Position numbers and translations under genes: made by a program. A stretch of 64,000 bases of DNA from Charina bottae (Eukaryota > Chordata > Lepidosauria > Squamata > Charinaidae), in assembly GCA_023362775.1 (NCBI GenBank), contig JALMGJ010000020.1:806001-870000 (forward strand), written 5' to 3'. How positions within the stretch are numbered: the stretch's first letter is position 1; each line of letters starts with the position of its first letter. The notes under the pieces were generated by a model that was not told the origin of the DNA, did no database searches, and was given only the letters and a program-made list of their open reading frames with translations. Below are positions 9,776-22,132 of this stretch, piece by piece.

Positions 9776-10356
9776 ATTGTAGGTCTATGTGGACGTGGCT
9801 TTGCACTGAGGAGAAATATACTAATATTAACATTGGCATCATGGCCCTAGATGTTTTGAGTTTGAAACCATTTTGTTTCAACCTTTCTAGAAACATTCTA
9901 CAGTAATGCTATTCCAAAATCAGGGCCATTTTGAACTCAGAAGTCTTCCAGCTGCATTAATACAGGATATCCACACACAAGCACATGCAGAAACCTCTTG
10001 AATGCTTGCAGCTTATACTCCTAGGAAGACTGATCCTCCTTATGGGCAAATTAGAGATTTATATGGAAAGGAATAGTCAGCTAGAGCTCACAAGTACTTG
10101 GAGGAAATGATACTGTATAATTAGCTGTATAGGTTTATATATACTACTTTGAATAAGCAGGAATGTTATCACTTTTAATAATGTAATAATAATAATAATA
10201 ATAATGAAGTATTCATCAGTAGCGATCATATATGCTAGCTACATTAGTCCCAGAGTACTGAATAGAATCAAAGTCAAACTCATGGCAAAATTTCTGCTGT
10301 TACACATAACTTGTATGAGTAATTATTATTTCATCGCTAACCATGCCACTTGTAAT
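9776..10356. other. No gene; short (AAT)n run
   Basis: Only an (AAT)n microsatellite at about 10185-10205 is identifiable. The rest is AT-rich sequence without ORFs worth calling. Confidence 0.6.
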
Positions 10357-10364
10357 GTCTAAAT

Positions 10365-10613
10365 CAGAGCTTTCCAAACTGTGTGTGGGGACACGTTAGT
10401 GTGTCGGCTGCAGTGTCTGGGTGTGTCGCGGCTGCTGCTGCCTCCTGGCTTCCACCCAGGTCCTAGTGCCTGCCTTGTGCCTTGCTGCCTCCAAACCAGC
10501 TGTGATTCTGCGCAGGTCCTAGTGCCTGCCTTGTGCCTTGCTGTAAGAGTGTGTCACGAAATGATGCATGTCTAAAAAGTGTGTCACCAACATGAAAAGT
10601 TTGGAAAGCTCTG
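10365..10613. mobile_element. hAT MITE, CAGAGCTTTCC family, copy A
   Basis: The element is 249 bp with termini CAGAGCTTTCCAAACT and AGTTTGGAAAGCTCTG, a perfect 16-bp inverted repeat. The 8-bp TSD gtctaaat is present at 10357-10364 and 10614-10621 without mismatch. The interior is rich in TGTGTC/GACACA words and contains a repeated caggtcctagtgcctgcc unit. It has no coding potential and would need transposase from an autonomous hAT. It closely resembles copy E at 50666-50955. Confidence 0.9.
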
Positions 10614-10789
10614 GTCTAAATAATCCTCTTTTTTCACACAAATTTCTCCAGCCTCCAGATTTTTCTACCTCTATTTTCCAAACTTGGATACTTTAAAGTG
10701 GTGTAGATGGAGTAGATGGAGAAGGCTAAGTTATATAAATCAGATATCCCTAAGATGCTATCTCTCTTTTTGGCCCTGATCATGCCATT

Positions 10790-10885
10790 TAATCTTTTTA
10801 TTTGTTTGTTTGTTTGTTTGTTCAATTTATATAGCCGCCCATCTCAAACCAGTGACTCTGGGCGGCTAACAATAAATCCTTCTTA
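10790..10885 (-). mobile_element. L2/CR1-like LINE 3' tail
   Basis: A (TTTG)n tail and the gccgcccatctc...ctctgggcggc box are seen on the plus strand, meaning a minus-strand LINE end. Only the last hundred bases or so of the element are present. Confidence 0.7.
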
Positions 10886-10889
10886 TCCT

Positions 10890-12200
10890 TACCAGATTTC
10901 CTCTAGTAAGAGAAAAAGGAAAAGTGGGCGAGGGAGCATGAAAGGGTACTGTATGAAGTGGAAAGCAATGTCATCTAGAGTCACATAAAGTCACATAAAA
11001 TTCCAAGAATAAGCGTGGCGATTGATCCACTTGGAAATATCCTAAGTTTCCAAGGTACCTTGAGCTCTAAACACAAACTGGGCCACTTGGATTGAGCACT
11101 CTTTGCCAAGTTTCCCGGGAAAAAAGCAGCACCAAGCCACGTATTAATTTATTCCTTTGGCCAGGAAGAAACCCCATTAATCCACAGAGCTGCCAGGAAG
11201 TACATCTCTGAAGCCAACATTTGCTGCTTTGGCTTCTTCCTCTTCTAAAGCAGGAAATCCCAGCAGTTCAGATTGCTATGAACTGAAGGTCATGTGAACT
11301 GGCTGTAGTTTAAATCAAATAATTCAACAAACCCTTTTGCCAATGATCTCCACTTCAGCATTTCTTAATGTCTCATTATCCTTTGACAGGATGGCTTCTG
11401 CAGTAAAATCAAATCCCAACCAATGAGCCTGAGACACACCAGTATCCAGGGTGTCTTCTGCATGAAAGCAATATACAGTAGCTTCTACCCAATCCGGAAC
11501 CTTAGTGGACAGTTCTACTTGCAGCTTACAATACACTCAGACTTGCATCTGGGAGAGCCTACAGATTGGCAGTGTAAGGCTGTTTTGAAATCACAAGACT
11601 TCAGAAATATTTCAAATTGTTCTTTACCAGTGGTCCTCCAAAGAGAGAAATAGAGGTCTATTTTATATCAATGGGAGTCTCTACGTCCTGCAAGTTCATG
11701 CAGGCCTCACATAGGCCTCTTGGATGTGGGAGAAGGAATTACGTGTCCGTGGCAAGATCCCTCCTCCCTGTCCTCCGCACTGACAGAGGAGGATAGTGGA
11801 CCTCCACGAGGTGCACCAAACCAGTTCTGAAGGGTCCAAAGGGAAGCCTGGATCAAAGCGCCAAGTGATAAGAGGGCAAGAAAGTGAACAGAACATCCTG
11901 GGCAGTGAGAGAAGGAAGGAAAAATAACTAGAGAGTTTAAAGAGTTTGTTGCATATGTGTCTGTCCTTGAAAAGTCTGCCACTGACCTGGGACCAGCTCC
12001 GAAGACCGTGCATGTATTCTGTGAACAGATGGGCTAGAACATACACGACGGTGACTCTATAAGTACAGTACTGACTTATAAGTATTGACTTTACATAGAG
12101 TACTGACAGGCTCTTGGTATGGGTGTGTTAGAGAGAGACAGAAATTTGTCAATGTATAGTTGGGATAGGGGGAAGAGAAAATCAATGACAATTAAATTAA
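10890..12200. other. No gene recognised
   Basis: Mixed-composition sequence. Open frames up to 116 codons (around 11696-12046) lack conserved motifs. I see no splice-site-bounded coding signal. Confidence 0.5.
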
Positions 12201-12207
12201 GAGCCAG

Positions 12208-12440
12208 TGTGACGCCAGGGCTAGAGTGATAGACTAAGACTAAGAAAACCCTGGTCCAAATCTCCACTTGACTATAAAGCTCCCTGGGCGAATTTTCCCC
12301 ACCCGCTGTCTCTCAGCCCTACCTACCTTACCAGAATAAAAAGTGGTGTCATCCCATGTACGCTGCCTCAAGGAAGTGTAAAGGAAAGACGGCAGATCCA
12401 TAAAATAAATAAGTTGAATTAATAATTAAATTGAATATTT
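12208..12440 (+). mobile_element. MIR-like tRNA-SINE
   Basis: The plus strand starts gccagtgtgacgccagggct, with a decayed tRNA-like head and ggtccaaatctccactt at the B-box position. A ccctgggcga core follows, then the L2-like tail block and ataaaataaataag. The order tRNA-head, core, L2-type tail matches MIR-like SINEs. Compare three minus-strand relatives at 27733, 57405 and 60950. Confidence 0.65.
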
Positions 12441-12959
12441 AATTGTAACCTATAATACTTTTGATTTTTAACATTTCCCCACCACAGGGGAGGAGGGGGA
12501 GTGTAGGTCTTGGCATGCTGCTAAAATGTTAATGGTGCCCTTGGACAATCAAAATTGTGCATCTTTACATTCCTCACCAAGATCCTCAGTTTTCCAATGT
12601 CTACATTCCACCAAAGGAGGCAAAAGATTATAGCATGTCAAGAATGTTGGATAGCGTCTATAGAGGTAGAGCTATTGGAAGGATTCTGCTGGCCAGGTTA
12701 TAAATCCTATCATCCCTAAGAAAACTTGTCTTTCCCATGGCTCTGTGCTCCTGAAGTGCTGAACTTGTAGCAGAGACCTGTAGAATCTTCTCATGGCCTG
12801 AAATGCTGTGCTCCAGCCTGACTTTCATCTATTACTTCACGTTGCCTTCTTTCACCTGCGCTGTAGTTGCTTTGGACAGTAAGAATCTCAGTGGTGCATG
12901 AGGGGCAGATGGTACGTTTTGGGGCATAAACCAGCAGTTGAATACTCAATTAATACAAA

Positions 12960-13545
12960 AACTCAGAAAGAGTCTAGTAGCACCTTTTAAGAATTAACCA
13001 ATTTTTATTTTAAGGCATACACTTACAGTAAGTGAGCTGCTGCTCACTTTTTCAGATGCATAGAATGGCTTCACCGATGTGGGATTAAAATACATTGCGG
13101 GGGAAGGGCAGGGCAGGGAAAGGCAGGGTAGTAATGCCGATGAGGTCTCCATGGGAGACAAGCACTTGGTCAAGTAACAGTTGCATTGTGCTAAAAACCC
13201 ATTGTGTTGGTTCAGACCTTCTGAGATATCTTGCAACCTCTTGATGTGAGTTCAGCTGTCTCACATTCCATTTTGCTGGTAAAGTTTCTTTATTCCAAAA
13301 CATCTACTCTGAGATCTGTAATGGAATGTCCTGGGAGATTCAAGTGCTCCAGCCTTGTTTGGAGCCTTGATATCAAACTTGATTCTTTTTCACAAAGTCT
13401 GGTCCATCTGTCTTACATAGAATTCAGAGGGGCATTGCTGGCAGGTGATGATGTCTATCACATTAGAGGAAAAGCACGCAGAAAGACCTCTAACCTTGTG
13501 CAGGGCCTTGTGATGGTTCAGTTGATGTAAATGTGGAGGCAAAGT
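12960..13545 (-). mobile_element. Second Penelope-like 3' end (decayed GIY-YIG)
   Basis: Read on the minus strand from about 13470, fragments give VIDIITCQQCPSEFYVRQM, then after a frameshift HLNLPGHSITDLRVDVLE and later LNQHNGFLAQ. This is the GIY-YIG endonuclease plan, with the YIGQT-type block degraded to YVRQM and several stops. Downstream (13028-13055) is a decayed hammerhead-like fold, then aaaggtgctactagactctt and an A-rich end. It belongs to a different PLE lineage from the copy at 1645, since the sequences between motifs differ. Confidence 0.6.
13028..13055 (-). ncRNA. Degenerate hammerhead-like fold in PLE 3' end
   Basis: On the minus strand: CTGA (13055-13052), AAA in place of the rest of the core, a perfect 6-bp stem GTGAGC/GCTCAC (13047-13042 with 13037-13032, loop AGCA), then TTAC where GAAA is expected. 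The stem and position match the better copy at 2159-2191, but the catalytic core is lost. Confidence 0.35.
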
Positions 13546-15885
13546 AGACATCTTTGTCTACTGCAGTCAATTAATGTCAGCTACTGCTAAGATTTCCAGA
13601 CTAGCTTTAACAGGTTTGATTGCCTGCCACCTTTGGCTCCAGGAATGCCTTGTGTGATGACAAGGCTCATATGTAAAGGCTTTGCTGAAATAAATATTAG
13701 TAACTTCTCATCAGTTACTTCTTTTTGAATATCAGACACATCACAATAGCATTTGCTCTGATTAAACAAACGAACTTCACAATAAAGAATTCAAGAATAT
13801 ATTGCTGGTTGTTCTATCTATACACTAGGTCAAAGCTTCTTTTGTCAAGCTTAATAGCTTGCAAATCTTGTATTCTGTTACATGAAGGCTCTGAATTAAA
13901 TCCAACAGTCATTTCTTCAGTAGTCTGCAAAAAGTCCCTTTCAGATTTCAACATATACTTCTAATTAAGGAAAAGAAATTTGTATCTTCCAGCTTCAGTG
14001 TTATTTTATCTGCATGCAATGTACAAATGCTGATAGTTATGAATGAAATCAAAACCAAATGAGCAATTTTTGAACAGTTGGGCTGAAGCAGTTATTAAAA
14101 TATTATTTTGACAAAAGGTTTTTGGCTTTCATCATATTAGCTTTTGGGAAAAGTTACTGTAGAAGAAATTGTGTCCCTTTTATCTAGTAGGAGCTGAATT
14201 TCTCTATCAACATATGTAGATGTGAAGGCATCCACCATTGTTAATCTATGTTATCTCATGGTCAAAATGCAGAAAAGGCTATAGATTTTTTAGACAGAAA
14301 TGTGTGGTTCTAATTTGCCCTTAACTTGCTGCCTGCATGGAGCCATTGAATGAAGAGCAGGCATATTTCGATCAGTTTGGGGATATACATCCTGCTGTTG
14401 TGTTATGATGAGGGGGTATAATACTTCTGAACAAAGAGAGGTTTTGGAGTGCTCACTCTGATTTCCTCACTCTGAAAGGAGGTCACAGGGCATTTCTGTG
14501 ATAGTTACTTGTATATTATAGGCTGAGTACATATGAACTAGCAATAAATTCTTGTTTTCCATATAGAACAACTTCCTCCTTTCACATCACTTCTCTCGTT
14601 CCCTTCCTTAACAGGGAGGACACACAATGATGTGTCACCTTCCATCCTACTACTTTTCCAGTAGCACGTTCCCTCTTCCTTTGTTTCTCTTTGAGATTTC
14701 AAAGTCTCAAAGTATGGAAGTCTCCCACTCTCAGATTTGGAAGCAGCAAGGCTAAATGTTGTTAAACTACCCATTCTACCAGTCTCGTTTCACAATCACA
14801 CACACAGGGTTTCAGATGTCAATCAGATGAATCCCAACATAACATAACACTACAATATACAAATCTTAAACATATTTCCTGCTTTCAAACTTGATTTAAA
14901 GGTATGAAACTATCATATGAGGTTATTGTAAATAGAACATAACTAAAGAAGATCTAAAGCTCAACTCCTGGCTAACTAAATGAATACAACCGTGTACTTT
15001 TCTTGGCTACAGTAGAGAAATAGTTTGCCACTGATTTCTTCCAAAACATTTTTTTACTTTCCATTGTTAACTTGCAGCTCTGAGGATTTCCTGGTGGCCT
15101 TTCATCCAAATGCTAACCTGCCCCACCTCTGTTTAGACTGGATTTACTTACAACTAAGAGACTGAATTACATTTCAGAATTCTACTTGTCCTTTCCTGAG
15201 GATAACACTGGCTTCAGTATTACGAGTTATTCCTAACCTCTATATGATGAAAACGTTGATAAAATATCTGAGACAAGTTATGAAAAAGAAGTTTCTGCAA
15301 ATCTTAGACCTATTTCCTGCTTTCAATCTCATTTCATTATTCATATTCAGCTGAAAGAAGAGATTTTAATTCTTGTGTTTTCCTGTAGCTAACAGTCACT
15401 CCAGATGTTACTTTCCTTCTCTTTACAGGAAGCACAGATTTTGAATTAAAGGCCTTTCATTTCAGATCTTATGCCAGTTGATAATTTTGAAGCACAAATC
15501 TGTGGAAGTCCTAAGTAAAGTTTATCAGCACCACAAGCATTTTTACTGAACATTGTATTTCCATCCAATCAGTGGATCTTATTCCCTGAATACTTATATG
15601 ATCCATGTCTTCAGTTTTCTTACCTCCTCACTCCACAAACTTGTTATGTCTAGCAGAAACCAGAAGAAGGTATTTTCCTTATAATGCCTGTCACTATTTC
15701 AATATACTAGTAAAAAAAATGCCATTTCAGACAGGAAATCTGATGAGACCTGGGTCTTTAAGGGGATACAGAGAAGGCACTTAAGGAACCCTTTCATTTT
15801 CTCATGGTTGAAGCCGTCTGCTACAGCTTACCACATAGTGAGGTTTCTCTCCCATTCCACACTCTGTTCCATCATAGCTTACAGT
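13546..15885. other. No gene or repeat recognised
   Basis: About 2.3 kb of AT-rich unique-looking sequence. Open frames are under 80 codons. It holds a short (CA)n-like stretch near 14800 and nothing else I can name. Confidence 0.55.
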
Positions 15886-15890
15886 GGTGC

Positions 15891-16281
15891 TGTGACGATC
15901 CACTCCTTTGATATTAATTTAGAAACTCTCAGCACAAGCCATGGTAGGATATGAAAAAGTTCTTTAATTAATACAAGTGAATAGAACTGATGCAAAGAGC
16001 AGATTGAGCAAAAGCACACGCAATCACAAATTTAAACGTGCCAGTTCCCACGTACTCCTACCAACCCCTCCCTTATCGCCTCAGTTCCCATAACTCTAAA
16101 CTGCCAGCCTTTTGATGATCCCAGCGGAATGACCTTGGTGTCTGGTTCCCGTCTCTCCTCCTTCCACATTCCAACATCTTGCATGCCATGCCTATCTCTT
16201 AACAGTTCTACTGCTGTCTTGCAAGCATGCTAACTAATTACTACAAGCCCCATCTATCTCTGGCAGGATGGCCTCCTGACA
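15891..16281 (-). mobile_element. Solo LTR, family 1
   Basis: This 391-bp unit begins TGTGACGATCC and ends CCTCCTGACA, giving TG...CA ends, and is flanked by the 5-bp TSD ggtgc (15886-15890 and 16282-16286). A second copy with the same ends lies at 32559-33004. No internal retroviral coding sequence adjoins it. Strand is uncertain; in the minus reading it starts TGTCAGGAGG. Confidence 0.8.
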
Positions 16282-16375
16282 GGTGCATAGATAGAGTATG
16301 TGATGACAAAAGCTTTCACATCAGGCAATCATTATAGGCAAATGTCCTCCTACATGGAGACAAATGAATATGGCA

Positions 16376-16425
16376 GTAATTTATTTATTTATTTATTTTC
16401 TATCCCGCCTTTATTATTTTTATCT
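16376..16425 (-). mobile_element. Short L2/CR1-like LINE tail
   Basis: A (TTTA)n tail is followed by tctatcccgcctttatta, the terminal box of the common LINE 3' end. It is very short. Confidence 0.45.
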
Positions 16426-17144
16426 ATATCCACTATTTTTTCATGAAGGAAATTCCAGGGGCTATTTGTGTAATCAACATCCAAAACTGTTTAGGAATCA
16501 AATTTAATGTAATTAACAGTATTTATTAAACACAGATTGTCATGGGAAAAAATCTATCTATGTGGTCACTAAAGATTCATGTATGGTGGGCAATCATATG
16601 AAAATATGAATACATTCAGAATGTAGGTATTGTATGCCTGAAAAAAAAATACTACCCATGTACACAAGCAAACAATGAAGTACCTGCTTTGTAGCTAAGG
16701 ATCAATTTTATAAGGCAATATTACTAGTGTTTGTGAAGTGCTCTCTGCATTATTTTCAACCAGCTTCATGAAAAAGTATTTCCTTTTGAAATTATTCAAA
16801 AGAGAAGAAAATGTCAGGGAAATTCTCATGTATGTGAATGTTGTGCCTTTCGTTTGTGATGAAGCTCTCACAAATTGCTGTCATTTTTGCTGAACAGATA
16901 CTGCCGTTGAAAGAAGAGGCTCTATTCCAACTTCAGAAAAGCACTTAAAAACCAAGGCAAGACTTCCTAAATTGAAGGAGGATGGTAACTGAGCTTGGCA
17001 AGTATTTTTTATGGACTGTATTAATAATCTACCACCATCACCACCATCGCACCCTATTAATACTTACAAAATTGCAGACCTTGGCTGACCGCAACTACTC
17101 ACCATTTTATGGTTTTATCCTTCCTGTCTTCCTCTTCCCCACTT

Positions 17145-17335
17145 GTGTGTTGGAAATTCAGCAAATCAACATGCCTCATTTGCATGTAGATGAGTTCATC
17201 CCATGATGCAATTCTCCGTATCTTTGAGGAAGTTGTTTTGTTGCTCCTCCCACTTCCTCTCTCATCTCTCCATCCGAGAAGCAAGCATGCTCTTGCTCTC
17301 TCTCTCTCCATCTTAGGCCATGGGTGGCTTAATTA
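17145..17335. repeat. Interspersed repeat shared with 30590-30780
   Basis: Both stretches share a catgcctcat..gcat segment, then ctcctcccacttcctctctc and a final taggcca..gg..ggc..a block, in the same order and spacing. The two are diverged. The class is unknown. Confidence 0.45.
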
Positions 17336-17399
17336 GTCTATGAACCATAGACTAATGGCTTCATTGTGTACTGTATGCATGTAGTATAGTATGTATGTG

Positions 17400-17481
17400 T
17401 AAGGAGAGGGGGAGAGAGGGAGAGGGAGAGGGAGAGGGAGAGGGAGAGGGAGAGGGAGAGGGAGAGGGAGAGGGAGAGGGA

Positions 17482-17519
<38 letters not shown>
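17400..17519. repeat. (GAGAGG)n to (GA)n microsatellite
   Basis: Hexanucleotide gagagg repeats run from about 17410 to 17490 and pass into a pure (GA)n run ending at 17517. The purine strand is uninterrupted for over 100 bases. Confidence 0.95.
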
Positions 17520-17521
<2 letters not shown>

Positions 17522-17765
17522 ACTTTAATCTTTTTCTTAATACAATATTATGAATTGGAATTGAAAAGAAAAAGTCTAAATGTTGGGCAGGTTAGCGATG
17601 ATAAAGTTCAGGCATATTATATCCTGCTGATATTGTCAGATCTAGTTGCCTTAGGAAAGCCTTTTGTTTTAGATTATCAGAGAAATCTTGTCTCCCATGG
17701 AACACATTACATCACAGTTGTATAAATGAATTTTATTATGGCCTTTGGCCAATCATCATATACAA

Positions 17766-18109
17766 CAGGGGTCCCCAACCTGTGGGCCACAGCCCACTAG
17801 TGGGCCGCAGCCTGTTAGGAAGTGGGCCTCACAGCAGGTGAGTGGTGGTGGTCCACGCGATTGGCTCCCACCTGCAAACCGTGCCCCCGTCCGCGTGATT
17901 GGCTCCTGCCTGCAAACCCTACCCCCAGTCCATGCAATTGGCTCCTGCCTGCAAACCCCACCCCCGGTCCATGTGATTGCTCCCGCCTGCAAACCCTACC
18001 CCCCTGGTCCGCATGATTGGCTCCCGCCTGCAAATCCCGCCCCCCCCGGTCCGTGAAAAAGTTGTCTTCCACGACCAGTCCCTGGTGCCAAAAAGGTTGG
18101 GTACCCCTG
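17766..18109. mobile_element. hAT MITE with CAGGGGTCCCC termini and internal minisatellite
   Basis: The left end is CAGGGGTCCCCAACC and the right end is ggttgggtacccctg (one mismatch plus indel). The 8-bp TSD atatacaa is perfect at 17758-17765 and 18110-18117. The interior (about 17850-18045) holds five degenerate copies of a 35-40-bp unit containing gattggctcc and cctgcaaacc. Open frames here follow the repeat periodicity and are not genes. The same unit occurs inverted in the unrelated MITE at 34717-35048. Confidence 0.85.
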
Positions 18110-18489
18110 ATATACAATAAACCCCATACTGGAGTATCATTCTTAAAATAAATAATATTAGCTTAACACAGTCAGTGCAGTTACATCAACAGTGCCTGGG
18201 CTCTTCTCTTACTAGAAAGATAAAAACCATTTTAGTTACTGTATATTAGGGCTCCCATCTGCAAGACAGTACATTACATAAAATAAATCTTTTTATCCTG
18301 GGAACCTCAAGGGAAAATATATACCAAAACTGAGGACACAGCAGATCCTCTGAGCCTAAGATAGTTGATTCTGATGCTTCTGACACCTTCAACATGATTT
18401 CTCAAACCCTGTGGGCCATGCTGAAGTGAGAAGTTGGTTTTGTTTAAGTTTTACAGACAAAAACTTACAAAATCTCCCAGAGAAGAGAT

Positions 18490-18605
18490 AAAAGGGCTTT
18501 CCTTAGTTAGTTTATTTATTTATTTGATTTGATTTGATTTGATTTGATTTGTATGACCGCCCATCTCCCACCATGGGGAACTCTGGGCGGTTCACAATAA
18601 ACAGT
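18490..18605 (-). mobile_element. L2/CR1-like LINE 3' tail
   Basis: (TTTA)n and (TTTGA)n runs are followed by the gaccgcccatctccca...aactctgggcggttcacaa box, a minus-strand LINE 3' end. Confidence 0.7.
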
Positions 18606-18848
18606 TCCAAGATTTGTGGAGGTTTTTTTATCTAAAGACTCTCATACTTGCTGCTTAACAAATAACCCACCCAAGCACCCCTTTCTCTTGCTTCCTGTCA
18701 CCTCTTCCTGCTCCAGAAGATCACCAGCGTCCATTGCATCAAATTCATCAGGCAAGATCAGGAATTTTGGATTAAGTCTTATTTCTTCTAACTGGTCCAA
18801 CAGCAAATTACAGTAGCCTCTTCTTTGTTTTTCCCTAATTATTTACTA

Positions 18849-19184
18849 GGTAAAGGTAAAGGTTCCCCCCGCACATTTGTGCAGTCGTGTCCGACTCTAG
18901 GGGACGGTGCTCATCTCCGTTTGTTAGCCGAAGAGCCAGCGTTGTCCAAAGACACTTCCACGGTCATGTGGCTGGCATGACATGCGCGGAACGCTGTTAC
19001 CTTCCCACCGAAGTGGTACCTATTCATCTACTTGCATTTGCATGCTTTCAAATTGCTAGGTTGGCAAGAGCTGGGGCGAGTGCGGGAGCTCACTCCGTCA
19101 CACGAGGCTAGGGATTCGAACCTCCAAACTTGCGATCTTCCAATCAACAAGCCTGGCATCTTACCCGCTGAGCCACCATGCCAC
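18849..19184 (-). mobile_element. Sauria SINE, full length
   Basis: The minus-strand head is gtggcatggtggctcagcgg (A box) with the B box ggttcgaatccctagcc near 19110. The tail reads CTTTACCTTTACC and the gtcggacacgactgcac region next to it matches the BovB 3' end. The 13-bp TSD taattatttacta is perfect at 18836-18848 and 19185-19197. It was mobilised by the BovB-type LINE enzyme. Confidence 0.9.
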
Positions 19185-19267
19185 TAATTATTTACTACAA
19201 GGCCAATATTTGCAAACATCCTGCAGAAGTTTCCTCAATTCCTTCTAAATTGTTCTAAATTCTGCTT

Positions 19268-19495
19268 TTTATTTATTTATTTATTTATTTATTATTCGAA
19301 TTTATCACCACCCATCTCCACGACAGTGGACTCTGAGTGGTTTACAACATTAAAATTAATATTAAAAACCTACACACTTAAAAATACAATATAATAATAA
19401 ATAGATAAGAATCCAGAGGATGGGAAGATCTTAAGAAAGGAGGGTATTACGGGGCTAACCACCCCCAGGAGGAACTATTACCTCCTTTGTCCCAA
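19268..19495 (-). mobile_element. L2/CR1-like LINE 3' end
   Basis: A (TTTA)n tail, cacccatctcc...actctgagtgg box and UTR continue into a short remnant of the ORF2 end (cccaggaggaactattacctc). The copy is 5'-truncated. Confidence 0.75.
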
Positions 19496-19499
19496 GCAA

Positions 19500-20590
19500 T
19501 TCTAAATTCTGCTTTTACTTTACTCTTCACCTTTCTTTTTCCTCCTCCTCTCACAAGACAATCCTTGGATTTACTTCCTGCTCTCTGTTTCTGTAACTTT
19601 ATGATTTATTAAAGACACAATTCTCATTTTTTTTCTCCTTTGATGCCTCTGCTTTTTAAAAGAAGCCACATGTTCCGTTCCTAGAAGTGCTAAAAAGCGT
19701 TTTTCTAATTAAACTCTCTCAACAAATACAAAAATTACATTGACTGGGCTTTTCTGCATGACTGCCCTGTTCACGTTTATTGCATTTTATGTAGGGTTCT
19801 AATTCCCTTGATCTATTGACACCCTCAGTTTAATATTTGATTCTTATTCCCCAGATAAATGTTTTGAACTTGCTTTACTTCTTCTTTAATAACCAAACTG
19901 CTGTTTTTCAGAATTTTGTGCTTTTGGGAGTATCAGATTTTTCTGAAGTATTAATGTCACAGGAACTGCATGTCAATTTGCTTATAAATAATGCACATGA
20001 ACGTATGTAAAAGCATTTTCCAAATACTTGGGAAAATATTGTGCAATTGCTTCTCCAATGGTCTGCATCCTCCCTGTTTTCTCACACTTCAGTTAAATCC
20101 CAAGGGAAGACTTAGTGAAGGAATTCCTTTTCTAGGCCTTTTTTCTGTAGTTTTCTGCAACTGGTATCTTTTTACCTGAAGGAGCATATGGCAGTGATCT
20201 GTCCTTTTTTACCAGTTAAAAAAGTAATACTGGAAGACCTACCTAATTATAGGAATATTTATGCAAATAAAAGCATGGCTGCAACTCAGTAGGCAAATGA
20301 GTGGTGGGTATTGCTCACTTCCAAATCTCCATATCCATACTGTGCTTCCAAGGCTTCCTGATCTTCAGCCACAAAGCAGCCAAATGGCTAAAATGGCTTT
20401 GGCTTCAATTGTCACAAAATCACTTCTGGACTTCATACTTATACTAGTATTGCAAAATAAGTAGGTAGAATCAGAATAAATACTCTACATTTCCCCTAAA
20501 TTAATACCTTGTTCCTAACATTTTTAAAAATTAGGGGAGGTTACCTTTCCTTACCTTTCTTCTAGAATACACCTTAAAGTGCTTTATTCT
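19500..20590. other. No gene recognised
   Basis: About 1.1 kb of AT-rich sequence without a recognisable ORF or repeat. Confidence 0.55.
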
Positions 20591-20604
20591 TCCAAGCCCT
20601 AGAG

Positions 20605-20912
20605 CAGGGTTTCTCAACCAGGGTTCCACGGAACCCTAGGGTTCCACGGGAGGTCACTAGGGGTTCCCTGGGAGATCACGATTTATTTAAAAAATTATTT
20701 CAAATTCGGGCAACTTCACATTAAAGGGGTAAGTTTCATTCTTTATTTTTAGTTTAAGAACACTGTTAATGCAAATATGCAGGGCTACACATGAAACAAA
20801 TATAATACTTTTGTAACTCCTGGCCTATATTTGAGCCTGAATGTGCAGGGGTTCCCCGAGGCCTGAAGAATATTTCAAGGGCTCCTCCAGGTCAAAAGGT
20901 TGAGAAAGGCTG
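20605..20912. mobile_element. Charlie-like hAT MITE (CAGGGTTTCTCAACC)
   Basis: The termini CAGGGTTTCTCAACC and GGTTGAGAAAGGCTG are inverted repeats. Flanks ccctagag (20597-20604) and ccctagta (20913-20920) form an 8-bp TSD with two mismatches. The interior is non-coding and has ggttcc/ggaacc palindromic words. Confidence 0.8.
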
Positions 20913-21582
20913 CCCTAGTATAACCTGGTGAGTTGTCTGCATTTGTTTTAACTTAAATTCACATCTAGAAAGACCCAGATGTCCTGTCTTTACACAATGA
21001 CAGGATTTGAGAATGCCAGTCCTAGACGTGAGCTAAGAGAGACCATTGCACATACAAGCTTTCTGTGTCAGAGAGACAGCACATGCTTTTGGAAAGGGTT
21101 CATGGATCAGTGCCTAGAACATACTCAGTTAGACAATGCCAGATTGCCAAGATTGTATCCTAGTAAAAATGACAGTACAAATATTTTTGAAGAAGTGTTT
21201 CAAAATGTACAAGAGTTCTGCTTGGGAAGTCATCTTGGGGAAAGGTTAAGATTTCATGGTACGAAGCTTGGATTATTCCATCAACATGAGATGCATTCTC
21301 ATAATTAAAATGATAAAATCTCCAGGAGCAGCTGATTCCACTCCAGTTAGGTGAAAGAACTTGATCCTAAGCCGGGTTAGAATTATTTATACCAAGCAGA
21401 ACAAGGTTGTGATAACCTAGCTCCTCAAAATGCATAAACTATATACTGTATAAGACTGTCATCTTAACTAGTCATCCATGCATTACTGAAACAGTTCTAC
21501 ATTATCTGTTGTACTTTATCAACACTTTGAACAATTAAACACCATTTATAGACTTAGTGTTTTAGAAAACAGTGTGCTACAT

Positions 21583-21645
21583 ATTTAATTATTTAATTAT
21601 TTAATTCAATTTGTATAGCCGCCCATCTCATATTCCTGATCCAGT
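21583..21645 (-). mobile_element. Short L2/CR1-like LINE tail
   Basis: (TTTAA)n followed by ttgtatagccgcccatctca, the terminal box of the LINE family. Confidence 0.55.
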
Positions 21646-21837
21646 CAGACTGGGCAACAGTTACCTATGCCTTAGCTAAATTGTTTTTTGACTACTGGAA
21701 TGCATTCTGTTTGGACTAATCTTGAAGAATCTCCAAGAACTCTAATGGATGCTGCTCACCATGAATATTATGATGCTGATTTTGATAGACCTGCACTAAT
21801 TATCAGTTGTTTTCTGGGCACTATGTTTGGTGTAGGT

Positions 21838-22132
21838 TTTATTTATTTATTTATCAAATTTATATGGCCGCCCATCTTACACAAGGTGACTCTGGGCAGC
21901 GTACAATAAAACCAACTGTTAAAACATAAAACTATTTAAAACACTTAAATAATTAAACATAAATAAGAACAAGATCGCGAGAGGGTTACAATCAGAATGT
22001 TATACATGGTGCAATCAACATGTGGGCTCCCTGCTGCCAACAGATCCCCAGGCCTGAAGAAAAAAAACATGTTTTGAGGGCTTTCCGGAAGGCCATAAGG
22101 GTTGGGGCTAACCTCACCTTCACCTCAGGGGA
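21838..22132 (-). mobile_element. L2/CR1-like LINE 3' end with ORF2 terminus
   Basis: A (TTTA)n tail and gggcggcc box are followed on the minus strand, upstream, by a decayed ORF2 C-terminus reading VRLAPTLMAFRKALK, then UTR. It lies immediately next to another copy of the same family at 22133-22475. Confidence 0.75.

Noticed and set aside
17745..18140. Proline- and glycine-rich frames of up to 103 codons
   Set aside because: They are translations of the internal minisatellite of a MITE with defined ends and TSD.
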